Part shown: one piece after another, positions 26,501-38,500 of the stretch
Numbering within the stretch: position 1 is the stretch's first letter
Layout: each line of letters opens with the position of its first letter
Source of the DNA: Neelides folsomi
Taxonomy: Eukaryota > Arthropoda > Collembola > Neelipleona > Neelidae
Assembly: GCA_034687125.1 (NCBI GenBank)
Contig: JAQGBZ010000398.1
Coordinates: forward strand, 1 to 54,652
Length of the DNA stretch: 54,652 nt
Direction of reading: 5' to 3'
Position numbers and translations under genes: made by a program
The notes under the pieces: model-generated
Seen by the model: the letters and a program-made list of their open reading frames with translations, nothing else
Database searches by the model: none
What the model was told of the DNA's origin: nothing

Positions 26501-29500
26501 AAGGAAAGTCCATATTTACCTTCCCAGTTCCACTTTTATGACAGGAGAGAAGAAAAAAGTGAAAGATTTTGAAATATTGTTCTCCATTATGATTTCATTT
26601 TTATCCATTATTCCACTGGGAGTTCCTCTCAACCTCAACCTCGGGTCTTAATCTCGGGAGTGGAGGCTATTTTCGCAACGGTACAAACTTATGAGACTGA
26701 TCTCCCAGAAGCTATTTCCGTAAAATCCCTCAAGATTCCAGTATAATAAAAAGGATTCTTTTCATCTACCATTGAGGAATATTTGGCCTTTTTATAATGG
26801 CCACCCGAAAAGGCATGAATGGATGAATGGCTTTATTTGCTAGAGCCACTTGGATTTAATATGGATATTTCCCACCTTTTTTCATTTCCTCACTTTCTCC
26901 CTTCTGCCCCCATAACTATCTCTTTGCGTATACAGAATTTACATGCAACACTTTATGACCAGAGATGAAAATGTGAAAGGGATGACGTTATCGGAATTTA
27001 TCATAATACGTATGAAAGATATTTAGAGGGATTCTTCGTCCTTCAATAACTCATCTCGTAGGATCATCCTTTCGCATAAGGAGAAAAGTGTTGAGGTTGA
27101 GAGATTCGAAAGTGTGAAGGAAGTCCAATACAGTGGGATTTATGGGGAGAGTAAAAATAATACCCAGCATGGGATCCCACGCGGAGTCTGACGGGGAGGG
27201 CTAATGGGAACTCATGAACTAGAAGAGGAGCGTTCTACTAGAGGCAGGTGAGTTCTAATGGATCCATAATGGAAAGAAGATGATTTACAGTCCCTAGGTG
27301 TCCGCTCATTTCTTGCGTCATTTCCCCTCCCACGACACACATCAATTAAAGAGGGGACCAAAATTAAAATCCAGCGGAAAATCCTATTTTTATTTAATTA
27401 TGATAGACATGTTGGATATAAAGTATCTTTTGTATCAATCTCGTCATATTTTTAGATATCAACATAATGTGCAGATAGAAGTTAATAGATTTTTATATAT
27501 CAGCATTTATGTATGTAGTGATTAGATGACTCCAACCAACGTGAGTTGTCACGATGTGTGGGGGATTAGTATACAATTACGTAATTTCACTTATCACCAG
27601 TGCGGGTCTTTTTCCTATTGATTCTTCTCTTGCGTCATTAATTGAAAGTTTTTTGAATCAGCGACAATGAAGTTATTGTATTTACTTTGTGTTCTATCAT
27701 GCTACAGAGTGATGGCGTCGTTAGATACATGGAAAGAATAAGTTGGTTAAGTTGGTCGTATTAACTTAGCGGTTTACCTTCAAATAAAAAGTTTGCGGTG
27801 TGGAAATGGAAAGCTCCTTTTCTCTCGCGAAAGTTTGAGGAATTAGCGAGGATTAACTCATTAGAGCGTGAGGGAGAATTTGGCTCTTTTGAGAGGGAGA
27901 GAGAGAGAGAAAAAAGTAGGGAATTTTAAGAAGAGAACGTAAAACGTCGTTTTGTTGGATGATTGAGTGACCCGGGTTCACATTTTCCACTTCCTTTCTT
28001 CTTTAAGAAGGAGAGGAAGTTTTTCCTGGGAGTGTAAAAGGGGAAAATCCCCCGTATCAATCTTCTTGTCAGCTGAACTCAACTTCTTAGCTCAATTCTG
28101 AGATTGGGGGGAGGAAAAGCACTTTTTTCCCACGCAGTGACAATGTAAACAACATTCATCCTTCGGAGATGACAGAAGAACCGAGTTTCCTTCAAAAATC
28201 TCCTCCGCAAGAGTCCGAGCACGGAGGGATGGAAAAAGTTAGAAAATGAAACGACGTCCGAGGAATGAATCTTTTTTCCCTCCCACTCAAACAAAAGTCC
28301 CTGAAGAGGGAAAGAAAAAAAGGCTCGCCAAAGTTGAGTCAATTTCCCCAACTTCCCCATCCATTTGCATTCACATGAGAGAAGGAGAATCCTTACACGA
28401 TTTTCAATAATATTATTCCATTTGGATCCTAAGACTTCAAATGCTCAAATGAACTTACATATAATATGAATTGAAATTGAAGGTCCCTGACTCTCTCGCT
28501 CATTTTACATTCTTAGCGCAAGAGAGTTTAAAATGTCTGTGATTTCTTCAATTTCTTCATCAGGATTCAAGGACATTCCAGGCGACTTAAATTAAATTTT
28601 ATCGGCGGAATAATTCATTTGGAATGTTGGTGTGTGGGGGGGGGGGGGATAGTGAAAACCCGTGTTTTGTTTTGAATACTGATTTTCATAAATGAAATTT
28701 CCCGAGACCGGGCTCGTTAAAATTCAAAGGGAGATGAGCCGGAAGGAACGGGGAAAATGGATTCAGAAAATGGAAATGAGATTTGAGAGAAGAACCAATT
28801 AATCAATTTACGCGCGGTGGGAGAAATGTTCCAATGACGTTCATTCCATTTTCCTATTCATATTTAAGGTCTAATTTCATTAGCCAACCTTTGTATTTTA
28901 TCCGATCACTTTAGACTTCAATATGTGTGATTGTGCGGTGATGGGAAGCTATTGGTCCCAACAGTTTGAAGAGAGATGAATTCACACCAATTACCCGACT
29001 CACAAGCTCCATTGACCTCACGAGGAAAGAAACAATCGAATGATTTCCACCTCAACAACTCTTTCCGCCCATTTAGCTCGAATTAAAGGGCGGATGAGAA
29101 AGTGGATGAGATCACAAGCGAATAACTTCCAGCCTGGTTTAATTCATTCTCACAACCTACATATTTGCACATTTCTCGGACAATTAACAAATTATGTTCA
29201 TTCTGGATAAATCAAACCCCGCATTTGGAAAATTAAATGTACTAAATACATAGAATATTCTCTATTTGGGCTGTATAATAAGTACATTAGTAAAGATTTC
29301 TATCATTTATATTTCTATTCTATGTACATTAAGTGTATTGCATTAATTATTTGCGTAATTTATGTACGTAGTTAATATTTGGAAAGTTTTCTTGTTTCAT
29401 TAGTTCATTTAATATTAAAACAAACTTATCTTTATTGGAAAGGTAATTTAATGACTTTAAACGCGTTAAAAGATATTAAAATTTAATAAATTCCATTATG

Positions 29501-32500
29501 TAAAGAACTTCAATTTGCCACGTTGCATGACGCAAATGAGAACGTCTAAAGGTTAAAGTTGGACATTTGAATAAAATAGTTACAAGTAATAGATTTGAGT
29601 ATGTCCTTCGGCCTTCTGGTATTTAAGACAATAATAATGGAATTATTTATATTCTCAAATCACTCTAATGCTTTTTAACCTTCCCTGTGTTTAATGCATC
29701 GGTCATGAAGACTTTTTTAACGATTTTCTCGTCCGCGCGAGAGAAAGTTGATTATCCAACCCAAGTTGAAGAACCTATTACGTAATGACGATTATGTGTG
29801 TAGGTGTAAGTAATTACGAGATAATTTGACCATTATTGAATTTTCGGCTCCACGAGGAGTTTTGATGGGAATTGAAGGGATAATGACACTTTTGGCGTAT
29901 TCTCAAGACCTCCTTCCTCCTCACGAGAGAAAAGAAGTCTTTCATGGAGAGACCTGATGGCAATTGAATTTAAATTCGGGTTAATTAATTCAACTCCTTT
30001 GTTATCAATCCCATTATTCGTTACGTTTCAACACATAACCACTTCCTGGGCTCTGTATGTTTGCATGAATGAAAGGTAAATGGACTCATATGTATCGGTA
30101 TATTTACATTTAACTACTGATATGTTATTTGTCGTGCAAAAAGAAAGTTCTACGTAAAAACGCACTTTCAAAACATTTTTTCTCTTTCCTATTAAATGTA
30201 TCCTTATGGTCGGGCACGAGATAAATATATATTTGTTTTTCAATCATTCTCAATTTCAACCTTTCATGATAAACAAAAAGGTTTAATAAAAACACTTAAA
30301 CATTACCAGAATCAAACCCCCGAACTCAATGTTTCTAAAAAAGGAACCAAGAAAAAGTTTGTACAATGATTCGCTCTTTAAAAGAACGAGAACAAAAAAT
30401 CAGTAAAAGATTCTTTTATGCTTTCATATATTCTTATACATTCTAACTGCTTTCTCATACATGTATTAAATACAAAAACTATATTTCAGTACTTCTTAAA
30501 CTAACACAAGCAGTGCCTATATAGAAATACAGATATACTCTCTATAGTAGTTTTTTATTTCTAATGTGTCTGCCGAGTTGTAGGGAAAGTACAGATATTA
30601 ATCGTATCGTACGCAAATTGGAGTGGATTCGAATGCATAGGGGGTTAGCATTTAAGTAAATTGTACTAAGAAATATCCAGATAAGTTGATATTAATCCTA
30701 AGTATTGTGTTATATCGAAGAGATCTATAAATGTTCTCGCAGCAATGTTTTCATATGCCTATCCTGGATGGTATGAGTCTTTAGAGGGAAAGAGGGTAAT
30801 AGGATATTTATGTTACTTTTCTACTTTTCCCCTTTTATAAACCATTTACTTTTTATATCTCTCTTCCTCGTATATCTTCCGTTGAGAATTGGAGGGTTGA
30901 GACGTCTTTTGAGTCTTATAAAAGGATTCGAATACAAGAGGATGATCTGAGGATCAGAGATCATTCAAAATATATTGCTCGCATCTCTCGATCTGGCAGA
31001 CTCACTTATCCAACCAGTCCCCGACTGCATATAATCATATAACCAAAATCTCTCAAAGTACCTTCCTTCTAAGCCCCATTCATTTTACTCATTCCGAACA
31101 GAGTGAGAAGATTAACCATGAAGCTACATATATGGTGAAAGGGACATTTGGGATTCAATAAGATGATGAACTTTTATATGACATGAGGAAAGGGGACACG
31201 GTGCATAGCCAGAACTTGTACATAATGGAAGATTTGTGAATGAGAGGAGAAATGTTTCAAGGAGGGGAATCGGAATCATTCTGAAGATATAAGAAGATAT
31301 AGGATATATGGTAAGTGTGATATCTTCAAAGTATGTAAGTGTATGGTAGTTAAATATACTTGTACCGTTTTATGGATATTATGAGTTTTCTTCTTGAGGG
31401 TATGAGACCATAAATTCTTCTCATTCCTTCTTCCGGAGGAGTTCTAGGGAGGAAGGGAAGGTTCATTGATGCCCGGGTAGACTGGCTACTTAATTATCAT
31501 ATTTCCTCTCCTACACTTAATTCTCACCATTACATACGTATTTTATATTTAATGCCTTTCCCTTTACATTTACTGCCCCTTTTCTTGAGATTCAATTACA
31601 ATACAGTATTGTATTTTTATATAAATATTATATCCTTTATTCTATCTTTATTTATCGAATTTTTCATAATGTACTCTATGTATACTGTAAATACGAATAT
31701 TGATAATAATTATATAAATGCATAATGTACTGCAATTAAATAAATAACAATAATTCGCATTTATGTAAATATTTATGCACTATTTTTATTATATTGGTAT
31801 GTGTAATATATCATGGTATATCAAGCGACCGCTTTAAATTATGGTAAAAATTTATAGTCATTTAATAGCTACCTAACGGTTATAAAAATGATTAGACGCA
31901 TTTAATTAACTATTATTTTTCTCAGGTGAAAGTTAAAAAGAAAGGAGAAAATTCTGGTGAATGTTTTAGTATTGGAACGAGAGGGTAAAGTGGGATTCTG
32001 GGCGTGATCTAATTTTGTCACCGATTTGAAGATGAGGTGAAGAAGGCCATGGAGGAATCATTGGGGATAAATGGAGTGAGGGCGAGTTGTTAATGGGGCA
32101 TTTGTATGACAAAGATGCGAGAGGTTGTCGTGAGGGTGAAAGTAGGCCAGGGGTTGTGGATTTTGTGAATGGAGGGGTGATGCTCGTGACTGAGGCGTCT
32201 TTCCGAACCGACGTCATCGAAGCTTGGCTCTCCGCCAACCGGACATCCCGGCGCCTTCGACTCCCAAAATATACCACATTCGGCTTCACGAAATCTTCGT
32301 CGGCTGGCGTGGGCGGAAGGGAGGATTCAACCCCGAATATAAATGAGGGAACCCCGCCTTCGTTTACCCTCAACCCTTACTCAACTTTCTCTCACCCCAT
32401 CTGATCAATTCAAATATTGGCTCAAGGCACTCAATTATTAAAAGGTCAGGAAAAACAAGTCCTGCAATATGAAAAACATTTCTATATACATAGATAAATT

Positions 32501-35500
32501 ATGATTCATATTCATATTATAGTAAGAATAAAAAAACCAATTCTTCCATTGGAGGAAATGTGAGAAAATTGGAGAAAATCTAAAGATCCTCAAGGACCAT
32601 TTATTGATTCGAGGATTTTGAAAAAAATGTAAGATGTTACATAATGAATAAAAGAGAGAATCGGGGGACGATTTTAGAAATTATAATTCGTAATAGAGAG
32701 ACAAGATTTCATGGCTTCGCACACGTGGCAAATCCTCGTCATTCGTCGTTCCACTTCTCCTATCACATTACATAGGTCCTGACAATTCCCAAGAAAAAAT
32801 AACTTATCATTCGGTAATATTCAATTAATATTCAATATTATGGCTTCTTCCTTCCATGTAATCTCCTTTACTTACGAGGATAAATTTTAATACAAATCAT
32901 GTCAAGATGAAAAACTTTATTGACGTAGTTGTTCATACTGTGAAACGATTTCATGTCAAATTCTTGACTTTACGACCCGACTTGAAGACGTATAATATTT
33001 CTAGGAGTGAATTGTTCAATAAGCCGAACACGTCGGTTTCGGATGGATGAAAGTATTATAGATTGTAATCCTCTCCTGCTACCAACTCGATTCCTCTTAG
33101 GAATTCACCTTCTAGGACGTGGGAGGAATTGTGAGCCAAAGTTGAGAGAATATTTGAACCTCAACGTGTATTTTCTGGTTCTAGGACATAGTATAGTGAG
33201 TAAAGTATAGGTGGACAAAGTATAGTGGACAAATTATAGTGAGGATAGAGTATAGTTACACAATTGTATAGTGGAAAAATGTATAGTTTGGAAAAAGTAT
33301 AGCTAACAAATGTATCGTATGACCAATGTATAGTTATGAACGTATAATAATAAAAAGAATTGTATTAATGTTATAAAAAGTTTAATAGTTAATCATTATA
33401 TTAGAATAAATTAATGATGGTATAATAATAAGTAAATAGGTTGTATAGTAAACAAATATGTTAAAATATAAAGTTTAAATATTAATTAGATAAAATCAAT
33501 AACACTTGAGATCCCTTTGATATAATCAATGATTGGGAGTGTTCCGTAAGTTGCAGCAATTCTCACAAGTTCTTGAGATTTATTTCGTGATTTTTTAGCT
33601 GGTGTTTGCAATTCACCCGCTAGTATTTTCTCAATTTTAATTTCCGTTAAACTTTGCTCTTTGTTTAACCCTTCAATAAACTTCCAGATGTTTGGATGAT
33701 GTGCAGAAAGTAGACTCGAAAATCCACGATGAAATCCTTCACAATAATTATTGGTTCTTGCCCAATTTTGTGAAACTGCCTCGTAAACGTTCCATTCGTT
33801 ATGTTTGAATAATGGTTTTACTCTTTTTCCTCCCACCTTTTTTCCAATCCAAGTCTTTTCGAAGTATTTTATAAATGATTTTAAAATATCATAATTTTCT
33901 TTTATGATATAAAAATGACTTTGTATTCTGATTATGAAATCACTGCCGCAACCCTATATTTTCAGAAATATTGGCAATAATAGATTTTGTGGAATCTGTT
34001 GAACGTACAGCCATCTCATTCATTTTAACAATTGTTTTAATGGCATCTATTTTAATTGGATCTGGTACATGATTATGATTATCTGAATGATGTATAACAT
34101 CTTGATCAATAGAATGGCAACGTCCTTTACATTTATTTTCATTTTTGGCAGACCACTTTGAACATCTCCATATTCTTTTCCCATTTGACCCATTTGACTC
34201 AAATATAAATGTATATCCGTCATGAATAAGCTGCTCTTTTCCAAGTTGCGTTTTTGTAATATTTAATGGCATCCTGATAAAAATAAATAACTATGGTCTT
34301 TATAAAGCAATAATGCATATAAATAAATAAAGTATAATTTTATAGAAAATAGTATTACATTTACCTTTGTTGTACGTTAAGATTTTCAATTTTCAACAAT
34401 TAAAATATTTGAACTTTAAAAGTATTCATTTTAAAAGGTTTTGTAAAAATAAATGTTTTTTGTCAAAATAACTTGCTTTAATAGATAATAAATGAATGTG
34501 TTAGATAAAAGAGAAGGGTAGGATGTAGGAGTGCATACCCATTTATTTATATAAATAATCTTTCTGTTTACGCGATTCATAAATTCTTCATTAATATACT
34601 TTGTCCACCTATACTATTTTCAACTATACTTATGTCACACTATACAAAGGTTCACTATACAAGTGTCCAACTATAAGATTGTGTAACTATACTTTGTCCG
34701 CCTATACTTTACTCACTATACCTCGTCCGGCAACGGTATTTTCTTAATCCATTAAATGGGCCGTCAGTTTACCCATTTCCAAATATTCCCTCCATCTTTC
34801 CTATGGAATTGTCTCTTTGGTTTGGATCCTCATGACATGAAAGATGATCACATATGAATTATGGAGGTAAATTGTACTCACAAGATAAATTGATAAACAT
34901 GTCACATTGTTAACACAATTAATCCCATTACTCACTCGAAAGGTCAAAGCGCGCGTGCTTCTCTGTACTACTTACTTTTAAACACTTATTCTAATGTAAT
35001 GTTAAATGGGAATCTAAAGCTTTCCCAAACCTCATGTCGTGATGGGAAGGAGAAAAAAGAGTTTAAAGTGGGAAATGGGAGATACAAAAGACAAACGTTG
35101 ACAGAAATGAAAGAGTAATGGAGAAAAAAGTGTTCAGATGGGGAAAAAGGACAGTAGACATAAGAAGTATACCGTATGTAAAAAGGAGAAAGGTTCAACC
35201 TCATGAAATGCAATACAGTTTATGCTTTTAAGAGACAAACAAGAATAAAAAATTGTGCACAAAAGCGGCTATTAATATTAATAGCGATTCTACATGGCCT
35301 AAATTGTAAAATGGAATTTGTTTGTCTGAAAAGGTTAAAGGTCTTGATATTTATTTGAATATTTGTTGACATATACATTTGTAATACAAATTATCTTGTT
35401 ACAAATTAAACAACTGGTTCAAATCAAGTAGTAAAATAGTTGAATTTAAAAATGTATGGTAAAATATAATACATTTTTATACGCAACAAGTCGTTAGTAA

Positions 35501-38500
35501 TGTATGGTACATACATACTAATACATATATGCATATGATATTTACTTATTATTATATATTCCAAATGTAGACAAGATCAATTGTAATGTCAGAATAGGCA
35601 GAATCATGTTTCGGGTCAAACAATTGGATGAAACTTCCCGGTTCAGGAAGACTTCCATAAAAATATTTTCAAGCTTAAAGAAGATAAATTTTCTTCTTAT
35701 TTGAAACTTTTTTTCTTTCCTTTAGATTCCAAACAGAAGAAGGTTGTCGAATAATAGATTAGCATAAATTGAAGACAAGATTCCAATCACCCTGTGAGTC
35801 AGATGAGTAAAACTACAAGCGTGGAGTGTGGAGCAATCAAACCCATGTGACGCTTTCATCGAAAATGTTCTGTTTATGTCTTGTGTTTATTTGTCCATGG
35901 TTGAATTGAAGTAAATCAGATCGGGAAGGTATAAAAATACAAAGGAGGAATAGAAAGGAAAGTCTTTCAATTTGATAGATGACAATTTGAGAAGAATTTC
36001 CTCTTGGTATTTGAAAGGAGGAAGTCAATTTGAATATTCCCCTTCTTCATCTTCTCCCAATTCACCTTGAGTTGTGAAATGGAAGAGGCATTTCCAATTG
36101 CCTATCTCCTCATCTCTGTTAAATCTGACAAAAAATCCGTCTCGAGGGATTGGACCGAATGACGCCATTGGTGGAAAGACCAAATCTCGTTACCTTTCTA
36201 CCTATTTTTTAAATTTGACTTTAAATTGATAATATAAAAAGATTTGTGAATCTTTAGGAGTCGAAGATTCATTCTTATTATTCATTTCACATTGCCATTT
36301 TAATCAACTTAATTCACTTCCAATTAAATGAAAAATTAGGAAAAATTTCAATATGTATTTTTTATTGAAGTCATTATGCTCTCTTTCATTCTTCTACTTA
36401 CGGAACATTAAAGGTTTAAAAGGTTGGGTAATGGGGATTTTTCCTCATTTTAGTGATAGTAATTTGAGGTTATTTCTTTGTGGATAAAAGGAATGAATTT
36501 GGTTAATGGAGGGGCGAAATATCTAATCTAGAGTGAAAGGAGGATTGTAAAATGAGCTTTTATTTCCGTAACCCAAGAGGGAATTGGGAAATATTGCGTT
36601 AATTTCATTTTACTGCCGTGAAGGTTTTGGTTGTTGAACGAGAGTGAAATGGCGTCATAACTCAGGATTTGTTTCTCTTTATCATCATTTGAACTCGAGT
36701 CCTCGAGAGTCAAAAGGTCGAAGAGCTTAAGAAGAATTCCAAATTGTCGTAAATTATAATGAGGAACTTCTCCTGTTATTAAACCGCCGCGTTCCGTGCA
36801 AATAATTCATTTGTCCATACAAAGAAGAACAATGGAATTACGTATGGAGGGAGATATATGTATGTTGTATTTATATGACATAAAGTAAAGTAGCTTATGG
36901 CCATGTATTTTATGTCATTGTCATTAATGCAAGGATCTTTCATTTTCCTTTCGTTCCATCATCCCCATATCATTCCTGTATAGTTGATAAAAGTAAACTC
37001 CAAGTTGATGTTTATTACTTACAAAGCACTTCCAAGCACAAAATGTATTAATATTTTATTTAGTGCTTTTTAGTGCTTAAATAAGACACGATCAACGAGT
37101 TTGTATAGAGGAAAAGTGGGAGAATCTAATTTCGTGCTATCGTAAATGATTTGAACCATTTTAATCAATTCTCGATTGATGGTTTGATGGAGAGGGTCAG
37201 AGTTAATTGAGATTCGAAAAGAGATATATAACAATAGGTGTTATCCTCCTTCTTGCGTCATTGGCTTCCATAGCCATCTACAATTCCTTAGTAGCTCCCC
37301 GCCCATCAACGTCGGAAGTCAAAGTCGATGGGAGATATCTGGCACTTGGCTGACTCGGCTTACATTAACTTGAGAAGGACTATAAAAATAAACCTTATTC
37401 CGATCAAAAATCCAATTGCATCAGGAACCCAAGTTTTATTAATATCGAAACGAAATCGAGTTGAGTGGAGATTAAAATATTCTATGCGAGAAATACTCAT
37501 TGTTTTTTTTCAAGTATTTCTGGAAGCTTTTTTAAGAAAAGAAACTACTCTCCTATAAATAAAAATAAATTCATATAATTCATAATAAGAATGAATAATT
37601 TAATTTTAATCGTAATAATAATTAAATTAAAGAGCAAATTGATGACAAATATTGATGACGCACATTGTCACGCACAGAAAGTATAGGAGATATGGAGAGG
37701 AGTGTTAAAAGAAATCCCTTTCTCTATTAACTTTTAATGGAGAAGGCGTAACGTGACATTGTAGATTATCCCTTTACTCATCAGAATTCAAAAGAAATAA
37801 ATACAAAAGGAACATTAAATGCTTTTAGCTCTGATTAAAATTAAATTACGACCTTATTCTCCATAAATAAGTATTTTATGTAAAAATACAAATATGCGAG
37901 AGTAATTTGAGTCTTTTACCAACTTAATAAAAAGATAATGCAATGACTCTCTAGGTACTGTCTATTCTTATATTCTTAATCTTTTATAATCCTATTTGGA
38001 TACTAATATTTTCTATGAATACCTAAATGTATAGCGTTACCCTTAAATAAATAGATGTAGGTATGTAGGTAATATGTTGTATCATTGGCTTCATTGGGAA
38101 CCTAAATTACGTTAGCTAGCCTTCTTTTTAAATTGTCAATTTTTCATAAAAGTTAATTGGCTTAAGTTATATGTGCCATTTCTGATTTAATATGAAAAGG
38201 TCTTCATTATCTTGACAGCTTTTGCAAGTAATATTGTAGATACATATTACGTATATTGTAAATAAGAATATTATGAGTAGAAATAATGTACAAGATAGAT
38301 ATAAATGATAACTTTATCTTTACTGTTTTACAAATATTCGGTCATCTAATTAAGCTTAACATTCAATTTATAATTTCATGCGAAATTCTAATAAGAATTC
38401 CCAATCAATGAAGCAATAAAAATATGGAGTAAATATAGGAAAATGAGAATTTTCTAATTTGTCAATAAATAATAAACGGTATAAGTAATCTAGCAATAAG

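Larger units (their letters stand above)
25305..33167. other. Intron/intergenic stretch between BORCS8 and the MULE
   Basis: No coding exon supported. Contents: the second CRE palindrome (26124-26131), a short GAGA tract near 27893-27912, a 13-base G run (28636-28648), and a CpG-rich patch at about 32190-32310 followed by TATAAAT at 32338. Open frames over that patch (31966-32373 minus, 32087-32404 plus) overlap each other and show no domain. Confidence 0.5.
33177..34735 (-). mobile_element. Mutator-like (MULE) DNA transposon with FLYWCH domain, internally deleted, 1559 bp
   Basis: The element is bounded by 9-bp direct repeats GTATTTTCT. Its two ends are inverted repeats. Reading inwards, both share GTT at bases 2-4, GGAC at 8-11, then TATAGTGAGTAAAGTATAGG, one mismatch, and GGACAAAGTATAGT. 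Beyond that, both ends carry arrays of TATAG motifs every 12-22 bases. The interior codes, on the minus strand, an N-terminal FLYWCH zinc-finger piece (34272-33940) and a C-terminal transposase tail (33953-33486) in a different frame. The DDE transposase core between them is missing, so this copy cannot move by itself but may still be mobilised in trans. It sits inside the modelled LDLa intron. Confidence 0.88.

Noticed and set aside
32087..32404. Open frames on both strands over the CpG-rich patch
   Set aside because: Overlapping frames on both strands arise because GC-rich DNA lacks stops; no domain on either.
34000..34250. Intron explanation for the break between FLYWCH and transposase pieces
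   Set aside because: An intron would still leave no room for the DDE core, since the two coding frames overlap; deletion fits better.
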